In this document: positions 51,121 through 61,727 of the stretch, one piece after another
Layout of the letters: the number at the start of each line of letters is the position of its first letter
How positions within the stretch are numbered: position 1 is the first letter of the stretch
Source of the DNA: Phytophthora colocasiae
Lineage: Eukaryota; Oomycota; Peronosporomycetes; Peronosporales; Peronosporaceae
Assembly: GCA_018806915.1 (NCBI GenBank)
Contig: JAGKQI010000052.1
Span: 248,001-312,000, forward strand
Direction of reading: 5' to 3'
Length of the DNA stretch: 64,000 nucleotides
Made by a program: the position numbers and the translations under genes
The notes under the pieces: model-generated
What the model was told of the DNA's origin: nothing
The model's input: only the letters and a program-made list of their open reading frames with translations
Databases searched by the model: none

Positions 51121-51335
51121 AATGTCTGTGACATCAGTACGATGAATGGTAGAGGCGATTCTAGACTACGTTTCTGAATGCCGCATACTATTTTCTAGTG
51201 AGTAGCTATCTACTTTCTTAAACATAGTGTACTCCGCCAACATGTTTGCTAGAATTACTACACACTAACTTACTGTTAGTGCTGTTAGCAAACGTGTTAC
51301 CCTGTTTGTTGTGGACTTCCTATATAACTACAGGA

Positions 51336-52255
51336 CTATAGTAGTACTGTATTGTCCTGCGCAGCCAATGCGTCGCTGTCTTCAGTAGCTTCGTCTTCCA
51401 AGTCTTCAATCACGCGTCTCACGTAGTCCGTAGAGTCCTCCGTGTCGAGCAGAGCGAAGTTTGTATAGAGAAACACTAACTTCTCAACTTTGTCTGCTGT
51501 CAAGCGATTGCGGCGTTTAGACCACACGAAAGCAAAGGCACTCCAAACACGTTCTGCAGCAGCAGAAGAGGTAGGAACCGTAAAGAGTCTCGTTGCAATT
51601 GGAGCCAAGAGCGGGAATTCAGTCACACCATGATCAATCCAGTATTCCAGTGCGTCCATATCCTTGTAGAGCTCCATTTGGGTTGTAGAACACGTAATCC
51701 TCATTTTGATAAACTGAGCAAGCTCTATCTTGCACTGAGAAGCAGTGCTTTCACTGTCACGGTAGAATTCATTGATGTACTGGCGTAATTGAACTTTAGT
51801 CGCCACCTGGTCACCTGGAAGCCACTTGCTTGTGAGGTGCTTCGGGCACAACAGGTATGATAGACCCATTTACGATGTATGAATAAAGTTCCAACGATAC
51901 TCCACCATCTCTCGAATTTGTTTGTAGACCCAATACGAGTAAGGTATATCGCTATGTCGAATTTTGTCGGCTTGGCAGGCGGCGTAGCTACGTTGAATGC
52001 GTCTAAGTAAGACCGGGCCTTCTTGGAGGGTGTCGATGGAGAGGGCATCTCAAAGCACCTGGTCGCGGTCTTTACGAAGGTGACCTCGTTGATTAAAAAG
52101 TAACCTGAGAGACGAACGAGGGCGGTTGGCGCTTCGATAGCCAACCGATCATTGTCATCTGACCGCCAACGATATCTGAAGATGCTGGAAAGGGCTCGGT
52201 CTTTGATACCGGTAGTGCAAAACCCGAATCTAGTCGCGACAGAAAGCTTCAACAT
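51336..52255 (-). pseudogene. hAT-2 transposase fragment with dimerisation domain
   Basis: The 51336-51869 frame ends with the hAT dimerisation region: FPLLAPIATRLFTVPTSSAAAERVWSAF and LTADKVEKLVFLYTN. The 51725-52255 frame (FEMPSPSTPSKKARSYLDAF, TNKFERWWSIVGTLF) is the neighbouring part in another register. The BED finger and catalytic core are missing. Related to but clearly distinct from hAT-1. Confidence 0.75.
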
Positions 52256-52310
52256 TCAACATTCAACAGAACTGTAGGCTCAGGATCAGTAAGCGAAGGG
52301 TGAGCGTCTA

Positions 52311-52719
52311 TGCAGCGGGGCTGCGTAGGTGTGCACGGCACAGAGGAAGTTGGGTTGACTCGTAGAGTCCTGCTTGCAAGGCACTAGCCTTCGGTTCTAT
52401 ACAAGAACCAAGTAGTCCACTAAATACGGGACTCTCACAATCAGTGTCCCTATAATAAAGGAACTAACACTAATTATGTAAAATGCAAACTGATTTTTAT
52501 TTATTTTATTGCCCTAATCCTGAATGTAACGGATTTAGTATCTAACATACTAAATCCTAATCAAATGTAATGTGTGGCTCTGAGCTAACAGCCAGCAACT
52601 GGCTACATATGTGACGTGTGAGAAACACTATGTGTTGTACACGGATCTGTGACTTGTGACCTGGATGGTGTATACCACACCTATTGTAGCCAAGGCGCGC
52701 AGCTCGTGTAACCGTTACA
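52311..52719 (-). repeat. Gypsy-C 3' LTR
   Basis: Differs from 59712-60123 by about two substitutions (atacggga/atacagaa) and a few changes near gcgcagctcgtg/gcgcagcgccgtg. Confidence 0.93.
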
Positions 52720-52779
52720 CCCTCCCCACCAAACCGTGGATACGGAGTATCTACAACTGCAGACATAACTGCCTTGTCA

Positions 52780-54657
52780 AGGCCTGTCACCGGCAACTTT
52801 CCGATAAAGAAATCTCTCAACGAGAGTGCGCGGGTGCGCTGGCTCAACGAGCACATTCTCCAATTCTCCCCAGCGAGCCAACCGCTCCTGAGGTGTCCAG
52901 TGACCAGGCGTCTACGCCCCAGCGCCTCAGCGCTTTCCGGTCTGAGCCCTCGGCTCCTCTCACGCTCTCCGATTCGGAGTATTTCGCGGCGTCTCGCCTT
53001 CGCTACGGAGCGATGTTCAAGGCCAGCCCGACGTCAAGTGGTAGCGGTGGCTCACCCTTCGAGTACACGACAGCGTCGCCGACGCGCGACCCACGTCGCC
53101 TCCTACAGAGGAAGGCGAGGTCGAAGTGGACTACGAGGAGTCCGAACAGGGCGATGCCCATGCGTCTCCTGCTCCTGCGAGCCCTCGGACGACCCGATCT
53201 GAGCTGCGCTCTCCACGCGATCCGCGTCGGTACTCAATTCCTCGGCAGCTGCGGCAGCCAATCCGTTCCCGGAGGGACCTTCGAGTCTCGTGCTCAACGC
53301 GTTGCGCAACGCACCACCGCTTCCTGCTCGCGATGAGCCAGAGTCACTCAAGGGAGTCGAAGACGCGATCACCAACCCTCTGGATGAGGCACAGGAGGCT
53401 TCCCTGAGCGGTGCTCCAGAGTCACGTCGACCGGTCCAACGGGACATCGTGGGGACTTCGTCGCGGCGCGACTACGGCTTCGAGCCTCGCGACCCTGCCG
53501 AGCAGGTGAAGCAGTTGATGGCGCAGCCAAACCTGCATGGTTACGCCATAGGCAATCCTCCACGTACGGTGGCTGAGACTCAGCAGCGACAGGGGCTCCA
53601 TGAGCGTTTCCTGACCCCGCAGGTGTGCACACTCGCCGAGTATCGGCAACGCTTAGATAAGCCAACGGCGACGGGAGTCTGTGCCTCAGATGAGGACTTA
53701 TCCACTCCTGCTCCAAACCGGAGAGACCACCCGGGACTACATGGTCCATGTGGCCACCTGGGCCGAGGCTTCACGGAAGCTCGCGTCGTTTGACCGGCTC
53801 ATGGAGAGCTGCGCCGAGGTGGACGTCCGCCTCGCCCGAGGTCTACTTCTTCCAGTACGCGAAGATACGCGTGCGGCCCGGCCGCTTTCCTCGTCACACG
53901 ACGGCGGTGGCTCCCGCCTCTCAGGCCACTCATCCCTGCTTCGCAGGATGCTCCTTCAGTCTCCGAGGGAGACTCGCTGGCTGTGCCAGCCACGGACCAG
54001 AGCCTGAGCTCGGCTGCTGAGTCCGTCAGCTTCTCACACTAGTGGTGAGAAGCGGGTGTCGACCGAGTGGTCGACCTCGAGCCCTTCGGGCGCCCCGATC
54101 TTCGCGATCAAAAGCGTCCACGACGTCAGGGCAGTCCTGCCTCAGGGACCCTTCAAACTCCCACGAGTTTTGGGAATGAGGATATCCACGCCACTTCACC
54201 AGATACTGGTTTTGACTACGGTGGCGACGCCGCGCCATCAGGCGCTCCACGTGGTAGTGGGGAGTCCCCTGCTCATCGAGCAACGGCGGAGGAGGCCGAT
54301 TCGCTGCGGAACGCCGTACTCGATGAGTGTGACGAGCGCTATTTGTCGCATCGCGCCTGGTACCAACTCGATCACTCGATCGGTACTCTCCGGAGTCAGA
54401 CTCAGTCCCTTCAAGGGAACGTCGAGAGTGTTTGGCATTCGCATGCCCGTCTCGCTCATGACATGGAGGAGATTGAAAGCCGGATGGCTTGGCTCGAAGG
54501 TCCTCAGTCCCTGACTGCTCGCCTGCACCAGCAGGAGCTTCAGCTCGCTGAGTTGCGAGGTCAGGTGACGTTGCTGCTGCAGATGACGCAGCCTGGGCAC
54601 GTGTCGTCGGTGCCAGCGCCTCCGCGCTCACCCCCGCGGGGTCCCGATATGGCTTAA
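52780..54657 (+). pseudogene. Gypsy-C antisense reading frame(s), coiled-coil protein, frameshifted
   Basis: Plus-strand coding, opposite to gag-pol. The best reading moves through frames: PSEPTAPEVSSDQASTPQRL (about 52870), VDYEESEQGDAHASPAPASP (53126), RRDYGFEPRDPAEQVKQLMAQ and GNPPRTVAETQQRQGLHERF (about 53465-53610), LQTGETTRDYMVHVATWAEA (about 53710), EVYFFQYAKIRVRPGRFPRH (about 53840), and finally an intact 196-codon frame 54067-54657 with a long coiled coil (LRSQTQSLQGNVESVW, MEEIESRMAWLEG, LHQQELQLAELRGQVTLLLQM). The last part is complementary to the integrase tail and chromodomain. The region 52720-54025 has no sense-strand explanation. Several shifts show decay. Same place and layout as the Gypsy-B antisense frame. 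Confidence 0.55.
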
Positions 54658-55707
54658 GCAACTTGGCCACGACCGTAAATGGTCCGATGAAACGCGGACG
54701 CAATTTCGTCTTAAAGACATTTGACACTGCATGTGTAGGTAGGTTCTTAGCGTTTAATAAAACCTGGTCACCGACCTTAAATTCCCATACATTGCTTCTA
54801 CCTTTTGTATCCGCTTGTTCCTTCTGAACGTCTTGGCTTTCAGCCATCGCGTCACGTACACGGCGTAATACGCTCAATCTCACCGAGAAGAAGTCATCGA
54901 CTTGTTTACGCACAGCAGAAGGGCTGATATCAGCAAGCTCGGAGTCGAGCGACGGCACAGCCTCTCCCCCACCAAGCCCAAGGCTACCGCGTGGCGGAGT
55001 GAGCGGAACGCGCGGGTGCGCAAGGCCGTTCACGTAGAACGGGGTGAAGCCTGTCGAGGCATGCACCGCATTGTTCATGGAGAACTCAACGAGAGGGAGC
55101 ATAGCGCTCCAACGCTTCGGCGTTTCAGCGCATACGCTGCGGAGGATGTCCTCCAGAACGCGGTTCACGCGTTCGGTCTGACCGTCGGTCTGCGGATGGT
55201 CCGCCGTGGACATGTCCAGTCGAGTGCCCAGCACCTTGAAGACGGACGTCCAGAAGTGACCCGTGAAACGGGATCTCGATCCGAGACAATGGTCTCAGGC
55301 AGCCCATGCTGGCGGAAGACCCGATCGATGAAGATCGTCGCTGTACCAGCACCATCGACGGTGTCCGGCACAGCTGCTTAGATGAGCCATCTTGCTCAGA
55401 CGGTCAACAAAGACCACAACGCCCGTGTTGCCTGCCGAGTCCTTCGGCAGGCCAAACACACAGTCCATACTTATGGACTGCCAACACCCAGAGGGTACAG
55501 GTAAGCTCGCCAAAGGCGCAGCCGCATGCGGCGAGGTTTAACCCGCTGACACGTCTCGCACGTGCGCACATATGTGCTGACCCACTTGTACATCTTCGGC
55601 CACCAGTACATGGAGCTCACCGAGCCGTACGTCTTCTCGCGACCGAGGTGGCCGCCTGTGGGTGTGTCGTGAGCCTCATAGAGGAAACGGTACTTCAGGA
55701 TCCTCAT
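54026..55707 (-). pseudogene. Gypsy-C integrase and chromodomain
   Basis: 55707-55471: HHCC domain (HDTPTGGHLGREKTYG...CETCQRVKP). 55513-55295: SMDCVFGLPKDSAG (first Asp) and VVVFVDRLSKMAHL. 55371-55125, out of frame: second Asp region. 55234-54026: ADHPQTDGQTERVNRVLEDIL (catalytic Glu), SMNNAVHASTGFTPFYVN, KVGDQVLLNAKNLPTH, RPRFIGPFTVVAKLLKPYRDP, and the chromodomain YHVERLMARR...YLVKWRGYPHSQNSWE. Between VVAK and LLKPYRDP about 20 residues usual for this module (the HPVFYVG part, seen in Gypsy-B as HPTFYVGRL) are missing, an in-frame deletion. Confidence 0.88.
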
Positions 55708-57755
55708 CGTGAAGAACTACCACTCGTGGTGGGTCATCCTGACCCGTGCTGTAGTACAGCAGACCGCCTTCCAGGCTGTAGCGTTGGAGTCTCGCCTTTA
55801 GGCGTCGTGACAGAGTCACCTTGGAGTCTTTAAACTCATCGCTCCCCAGAGCTTGGAGCAACGCGACACAAGAGTCGTCCTGAGCGTACGCTGCTCGAAC
55901 CATGTCCGTCACGGACGACGTCACCGAGGTGACATGAGATAACTCATAGTCCGGGCGACGTGATAACGCGTCAGCGAGGACGTTCTGCCTGCCAGGCTTG
56001 TACTTCACCTCGAAGTTATACTCCGCAAAGAAGGAGAGCCATCGGGCCATCCTCTGCGAGAGGTGAGGCGACTGCGTCGCTGTGCGTAGTGACGCATGAT
56101 CCGTGTAGATCACAAACGGCTTGGAGCCGAGCAGGTGAACCCTGAATTTGACGAGAGCGTACTTCATCGCAAGTAGCTCCTTGTCATGAACTGGATAGTT
56201 CTTCTCAGCAGCCTTGAGCTGTCGCGACTCAAACGCAATGACGCGTTCGCGCCCTTCGGCGTCCGCTTGTAGCAAAGCACTGCCGATGGCAAAGTCCGAG
56301 GCGTCACAGACGACAATAAACGGACGAGCGGGGTCTGGCAGCGCCAGTATCGGTGCCTGAAGCAGGCTATCCTTGATACAAGTGAACGCATTCTCGTGCT
56401 CGGCACGCCATACCTACTCGGCATCCTTCTTAAGGAGATCCGTCAGTGGCCGAGCCAACTCAGCGTAGTTCTCGCTGTACTTGTGCAAGTAGTTGGCCAA
56501 ACCCAGCCACTTACGCAAGTCCTTCTGGTTCAAGGAACCGGCCAATCCACAATGGCCTTGACCTTTGCTGGATCAGCACGAAGGCCATGCTTCCCAATGA
56601 AGCACCCTAGGAAGGATTTCTTCCGCGCCAAAGACGCACTTGTCTGCGTTGGCGTACAGCTTGTTCGTGCGCATGCACTCGAGCACAGCTCTCACGTGTT
56701 CCACGTGCACCTCAACGTCAGTCTTGCCGTGTTCGGCCTGACTGTGGACGAACACGTCGTCAAAGTACGTTTGTGCGAATGCCCGTAGGGGCCTGAACAG
56801 CTGCGTCACCAGACGATTGAACGTTGCGGGCGCGTTCGAGAGCCTCCTTGGGGGCATGACGAGCCACTCCCAGAGCATACCGCTCGGGGTGCTGCTCACC
56901 GCTGTAAGCGGAATATCACTGGCTCGCATGAGCAGCTGATAGTACCCATCGACTAAGTCGAGTGCACTGTACATGGTGCAACCCACCATGTTGTTCTGAA
57001 GAACATCCTTCCTAGGAATCGGCGTCTGCGCCGGAATCGTGGCAGTGTTGAGCTTGTTAAAAGCGTGAACGATACGCCACTTGCCATTCGGCTTTCTGAC
57101 ACAGAACGTTGGCGCGGGAATGCGGAGACTTGCTCTCGCGCACGAGACCCGCCGCGTGCTTCGCACGGAAGAAGGCGTCAATGACGTCGCATTTGCTCTT
57201 TAGGAAGAGGCCACTGTCGGGTCACGCAGTACTTAGTTCCGGGGAACTAAGTCGATCTCATGACGAACGCCTCGGTCGGGAGGCGGGCCACTCGGTGGTT
57301 CCTTCGAGACAACGTCTCCATATTCCTTCAGCAAGGAGTGGAAGGGATCCGAGGGATTCTTGAGGATCTCCGATCCACTCCTGGCGTTCAACGCCTTCTT
57401 GACTTCGGCCAAGACGGACTCGTCAACGAGGGACGACGAGTTTAACTCCTCCTCAGGTCGAACGATGACCACCTCCGGCGAATTCGCCAGCCTTCAAGGC
57501 ATCGCCAAAGTCGGCGAAGGACATCTCTTCTAGCTCAAGGAGCTTGTCAACACTTGGCAAGTCGTCCAGCAGGACACTGCGCTTCGGCACTACCGCCCAC
57601 TCCATCAACCAGAGTGTATAGCTGCCCACAGCCCTCCGGTGCGTCGGCACTGACGTCACGGATGACTCAGACGCAGAGCGTCTCGCCCGAAGGGCTCTTA
57701 CGACGTCTTCGCCTGGCCGAAGATCGTCTACTCGACGGTACGTGCCGTCGCACAA
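55676..57755 (-). pseudogene. Gypsy-C reverse transcriptase and RNase H
   Basis: 57755-57233: pre-RT domain in two frames (MSFADFGDALKAGEF; PPPDRGVRHEIDLVP). 57181-56573: RT with TFCVRKPNGKWRIVHAFNKLN, YSALDLVDGYYQLLM, NAPATFNRLV and catalytic YFDDVFVHSQ. 56424-56164 is out of register. 56275-55676: RNase H (NYPVHDKELLAMKYAL, IYTDHASLRTA, DALSRRPDY). At least four frameshifts. Confidence 0.88.
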
Positions 57756-58048
57756 GTTTCGGCCTCTCTCGGCCCAGTGTCAGGGACACTCAGCGATCCA
57801 CTCGGTCGACGACCGATGCCGCTCAGCGGAGTACGTGCCGCTGCACAATCAATGACCGTAACAGGTCCAGTGTCAGAGACACTCAGCGATCGACTTGGTC
57901 CACGACCAGTATCACTCGACGGGTACGTGCCGCCCCACAGTTCACGGCCTGGTAAGGCCCGATGCCATCGGCATCCAGTGACAGTCCATGACCGGCGTCA
58001 CTCGGAGTTACGTGAGCTTTGCCCACGTTGACTCACTGCCAACCAGCG

Positions 58049-58747
58049 CTATGCGCTCAACAGGGCTGGCGATCCTCGCACTCGGTGCTGTCCACTAACT
58101 CGGACACCGACTTCCAGCATCATTGCCGACTCGGCTCGATGCTCGCGCCAATAGCGCTTCTGCTTCCTAGCAGAGGTGGGTTCATGACTCGCCAAAGCTC
58201 CACTAGGAGAGAAGTGCGTAGCACCTAAGGTCTTCGACCTCCAGTTGATCCATGGATCGTGGCGCTCCAGCCACGCCATACCAAGGATGAGGTCGTACCT
58301 CGAATCCAGGTCCAAGACCAAGCAGCGTTCCACGCTGTCGAAGTCCAGGAACTTCAGCCGTAGGTCCATGGGGACCTTGGCTGCCGTGACACGGACGCCC
58401 GTCGCTAGACGGACAGTGACGGTGTCACCTCTTCGCGCTCGAAGCGCCTCAGCATATTGCTGACTAACCTCAACGGTGGAGCGTCTGACGTAGTTGCCAG
58501 ACGCTCCTGAATCGATCAACACGATCCACGGCTTCTCGAAGCCCTTCACGTCCACATGGACGACCAGCAAGCCCTGCTTGCTCACACGTTCCGTGTTCAA
58601 GAGCACGGAGCTCTTCGGGGCTGAGCCCCAGTGCCTCTCACGCACTGCAGAACTCAGTTCTTCCCCAGTAGACCGCCCCGCGTCTACTGGGAGCCGTCGT
58701 TTCCTGGGCAGAGCCCAAAGCGGGACCCGCGACAGGGTTGCGGCCAT
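58049..58747 (-). pseudogene. Gypsy-C aspartic protease
   Basis: VHVDVKGFEKPWIVLIDSGASGNYVRRS with the catalytic DSGA, then a retroviral-type fold ending YDLILGMAWLERHDPWINW. The upstream frame carries the gag C-terminus; the frame is lost near 58060 before RT. Confidence 0.85.
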
Positions 58748-59654
58748 TCTGGCCGGCGCTCTTTGCGCAGAGGGCAGTTGGGCCTCAGGTGTGTGGGACT
58801 ACCACACGTGTAGCACCGATGAGTGCTCATACGCTGCACCGCAGCTCGTAGCTCGGCTACTTCATCTTCAGCATAGCTGAGGTCCATGGGTTCAGGTCCC
58901 CGGACCCTGTGCTATTAGCACCGACCCTCGACAACTTAAAGTTGTGTTCAGCATTCAATGCCACGCTAACAGCGTCCTCGAAGGTGCGAGGATTCTGACG
59001 GAATGCACTCCGTCCTGGCCACGCCAGCTCTCAGACCTTCCATGAAGATAGTCACAGTGACCACCTCAGGTAGAGGATCGGCAGCCATGCCGGCAATGAG
59101 CGTGCGCAGCTCTTGGACATAGTCCACCAGGTCCTTCTTGCCCTGTCGGCAAGCGAGGAAGCGTGACCGCACGCGATACGCCTGGTTAGGTGGAGCAAAT
59201 ACTTGCGTAAGTTTGGCGCTTAAGCTCACCCCAAGTGGGGAAGGCCATTTCTACCGACGTCCCAGACGTCAAGGCCCATTCTCGTGCTCGACCTTCGAGC
59301 TTAGAGATGGCGAACGCCACGCGTTGGCCTTCCAACTGGAGCATAGCGGCCCCCATGGCCATCTCGACCTCTCGGGTCCACAATAGGAGGTTCTCTCCTT
59401 CGTGCCCGTGAAAGGTCTTCACGCTGAGCGTGACGGGCTTAGCTCTCGGAGCGGGATTAACTCCTTTTACATTCCGCTGAATGTGCTCAACGAGAGCGTT
59501 CTCGTACGAGGCAAATGCCTCCAGGCGCGCGTTGACGGCCTCCGGCCCTTGAGACGGCAAGGTGCGCCATACCTTCAGGGCCCAGCAAGGACGTAAGCTT
59601 GTTAAGCGTGTCCCGCTGACTCGGAGTCAAGTGAGCGTATGCTTCTGGCTCCAT
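58684..59654 (-). pseudogene. Gypsy-C gag in broken frames
   Basis: ATG at 59654 ([20 protein letters not shown]), a frameshift near 59560, then [22 protein letters not shown] and [14 protein letters not shown] (gag core), [28 protein letters not shown] (59150-59080), another shift, and a zinc knuckle CYTCGSPTHLRPNC (C-x2-C-x4-H-x4-C) near 58820-58780. Confidence 0.82.
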
Positions 59655-59711
59655 TCTCACAGAGAAACAGCCTTCAACTCAGGAGTTGGATTGACTACAA
59701 GTGCTACCAGA

Positions 59712-60123
59712 TGCAGCGGGGCTGCGTAGGTGTGCACGGCACAGAGGAAGTTGGGTTGACTCGTAGAGTCCTGCTTGCAAGGCACTAGCCTTCGGTTCTA
59801 TACAAGAACCAAGTAGTCCACTAAATACAGAACTCTCACAATCAGTGTCCCTATAATAAAGGAACTAACACTAATTATGTAAAATGCAAACTGATTTTTA
59901 TTTATTTTATTGCCCTAATCCTGAATGTAACGGATTTAGTATCTAACATACTAAATCCTAATCAAATGTAATGTGTGGCTCTGAGCTAACAGCCAGCAAC
60001 TGGCTACATATGTGACGTGTGAGAAACACTATGTGTTGTACACGGATCTGTGACTTGTGACCTGGATGGTGTATACCACACCTATTGTAGCCAAGGCGCG
60101 CAGCGCCGTGTAACCCCGTTACA
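59712..60123 (-). repeat. Gypsy-C 5' LTR
   Basis: 412 bp; at the 5' end of the element on the minus strand, followed there by the TCTGGTAGCACTT primer-binding site. Confidence 0.93.
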
Positions 60124-60300
60124 GTCTAACTCCACCAACATGTTAGTAAATTTTACTACACACTAACTAACTGTTTATATACAGGGTCGCCAACTCTACA
60201 GTTAGCGTTAGTGCGAACACTACTTAAACATTAATCTTACTTCTTCTTTTTCTCTCTTCTACCCTACTTCCTTCAAGCTGCGCCCAAGTTCCCCGCAACA

Positions 60301-61561
60301 TTCGAGAAAGAGATTACCAAGACTTGGCGTGCTCTAAACGTAGGATAGACGCTCCTTCAAATTGTGCAGTATCCAGCCAGATACCGGCTGGCGCTCCATG
60401 TAACACGCTACATACCTTGGTCCCCTGTGACGACACCAACGAGGGTTACTATACTGGTGAAATTTTGCACAGAGCAAGTTGGAATGGCGCGTGCGTCTGC
60501 TGCTATGTTGCGTGGGTAAACCTCATGCGAGTACTTCAAGTATCAAGCTGCGATGGACCTAGCTTAGGTCGATGTACATTGTATGACTGGACGTTAACCA
60601 GTTGCGATCACCGTCTCGTGATCTAATACGGACCAGATGAAGTGTATTCCATTCCTGTATTTTCGCTGTCTGGAGGACATTGCCATGCATCATATCACCT
60701 TTGTAACCCTGCTACTGGTGGCAGGAAGTCTCTGGCTCCGGATCGTGATTGCCTCAATCGAGTATTCGCCAAGAAACCCCTCTGCAACGGAAATCTGGTC
60801 ACACACCAAGACTCTCCAGTATCCTATTTATCCAAGGTCTTCAAGGCGAGGTCTTGAAATGAAGCACTACGGTCGAATGAACCTCATTACATGTATGAGG
60901 GACAACCTCTGTGATAACAGCACGTGTGACATTGCGTCCCGTGATCCAGAACAGGGATAGGAAAAATACAATATCATATTTATTGGAGGCCTCCATCTAA
61001 GCCAATAAATAATTGAGTTATTGCCACATTTTCGACAACCTCCACAATCTGGAACGTTTAGTCCTGAGCTTTGTGCCTGCTATTGAAATGCTGCCGGATC
61101 TAAAATCTCTCCAGAAACTCAAAGCTTTCTCAGTGAATGACCGAGGTGCTTGGTGTTGCAACGGGTTTCTAAAGGACTGTGATCTGAAAGATTTCTTTTG
61201 TGCGGCTCAGCCCTTCTGGGGAATCCCCAGAGCTTCCTGTTTGTCACCAATTACAAAAGCATCGACAGGCACCTTAGCTATAGTGGATAAATTTGCCACT
61301 ACAGTGTGTACCAAGCAAGTAACTAACTCCCCTGGTCCAGGTTTCCCTACACAAGAAAATATCGCGCAATGCAACGGTATTCTGTACCGGAAATGCTCCC
61401 TTCCAGGCTTCCAAGAAGCAATGTGCTTTAACGCTAGATTCATGGTGATTTTCTGCAGCCAAGACACGTTGACCATCGAAATGCGACGCCGTCAGATCCA
61501 GTTAGGAGTTGGAGATACATGCAACCCAGAGTACGAAGGATGGCTGGGATGTAAAATTTAA
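60301..61561 (+). pseudogene. remnant of oomycete Cys-rich LRR membrane protein family
   Basis: The frame 61013-61561 matches the C-terminal end of a large oomycete family of LRR-bearing transmembrane proteins: LHNLERLVLSFVPAIEMLPDLKSLQKL (last LRRs), then a Cys-rich module CCNGFLKDCDLKDFFCA, AQCNGILYRKCSLPGFQEAMCFN, and the closing IEMRRRQIQLGVGDTCNPEYEGWLGC before a stop. Upstream (60301-61012) only scattered frames remain (a hydrophobic VTLLLVAGSLWLRIVIA near 60705), so the N-terminal part is decayed or missing. No ATG fits. Before Copia-1 inserted, this remnant lay just beyond the promoter of elicitin-like copy 2. Confidence 0.6.
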
Positions 61562-61674
61562 AACTTATTTTTTGCCTTCATATTAGGGATGTAAAATTTA
61601 AAAATTAATTTGTTGCCTTGACCATCACTCTTCGACTCGAAGTTGAAGTTGAACCCTGTCACATGCGCACTTCA

Positions 61675-61690
61675 CTTCATTCCGCATTTT
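61675..61690 (+). promoter_or_regulatory. oomycete initiator of right-end gene
   Basis: cttcattccgcatttt matches GCTCATTYYNCAWTTT at 14 of 16 positions. The first ATG downstream is 61728, which supports that start for the multi-exon gene. Confidence 0.75.
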
Positions 61691-61727
61691 GCCTCCTACC
61701 GCGCAAGCAGGTTCAGAAGATCGAAGA

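Larger units (their letters stand above)
52311..60123 (-). mobile_element. Gypsy-C: Ty3/Gypsy chromovirus-type element, minus orientation
   Basis: LTRs 52311-52719 and 59712-60123 (409 and 412 bp; on the element strand TGTAACGG...CCGCTGCA) with a perfect 5-bp duplication GTCTA (52306-52310 and 60124-60128). On the minus strand the 5' LTR is followed by TCTGGTAGCACTT, the same primer-binding site as in Gypsy-B. Order on the minus strand: gag, protease, RT, RNase H, integrase, chromodomain; then a 1.3-kb region coding on the plus strand. Frameshifts throughout. Confidence 0.95.
51225..60222 (-). mobile_element. hAT-2: hAT transposon inserted in the Copia-1 LTR, itself split by Gypsy-C
   Basis: Ends TAGTGT...ACACTA with an 8-bp target duplication CTTAAACA (51217-51224 and 60223-60230), exactly the hAT hallmark; the empty site is in the 5' LTR. 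Without Gypsy-C it is about 1.2 kb, so it is an internally deleted copy holding only the C-terminal part of a transposase. The inner ends also share a similar tactccgccaacatgtt / actccaccaacatgtt sequence in direct orientation (51228 and 60128). Confidence 0.9.
44047..60300 (+). mobile_element. Copia-1: Ty1/Copia element carrying three later insertions in its 3' LTR region
   Basis: Target duplication TTCGA at 44042-44046 and 60301-60305 frames the whole 16.25 kb. The 5' LTR is 44047-44323; the 3' LTR starts at 50551 and ends at 60300 but is split by MITE-1 (50659-51120) and hAT-2 (51225-60222), which itself contains Gypsy-C. Without these the element is about 6.8 kb. Order protease-integrase-RT-RNase H is diagnostic of Ty1/Copia. 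Primer-binding candidate ggtcatgagccct at 44324-44336. Stop codons in RT make it inactive. Confidence 0.93.
50551..60300 (+). repeat. Copia-1 3' LTR, interrupted
   Basis: LTR pieces lie at 50551-50658, 51121-51224 and 60231-60300, plus duplicated target bases. Removing MITE-1 and hAT-2 with one copy of each duplication restores collinearity with the 5' LTR. Confidence 0.93.

Noticed and set aside
54056..54514. Additional plus-strand frame of 152 codons next to the 54067-54657 frame
   Set aside because: It shares the strand but not the register with the coiled-coil coding; residues are low-information and it looks like a shadow.
60124..60222. Tail of hAT-2 read as a separate small element
   Set aside because: The 8-bp duplication CTTAAACA and the Gypsy-C duplication GTCTA show it is the other end of hAT-2.
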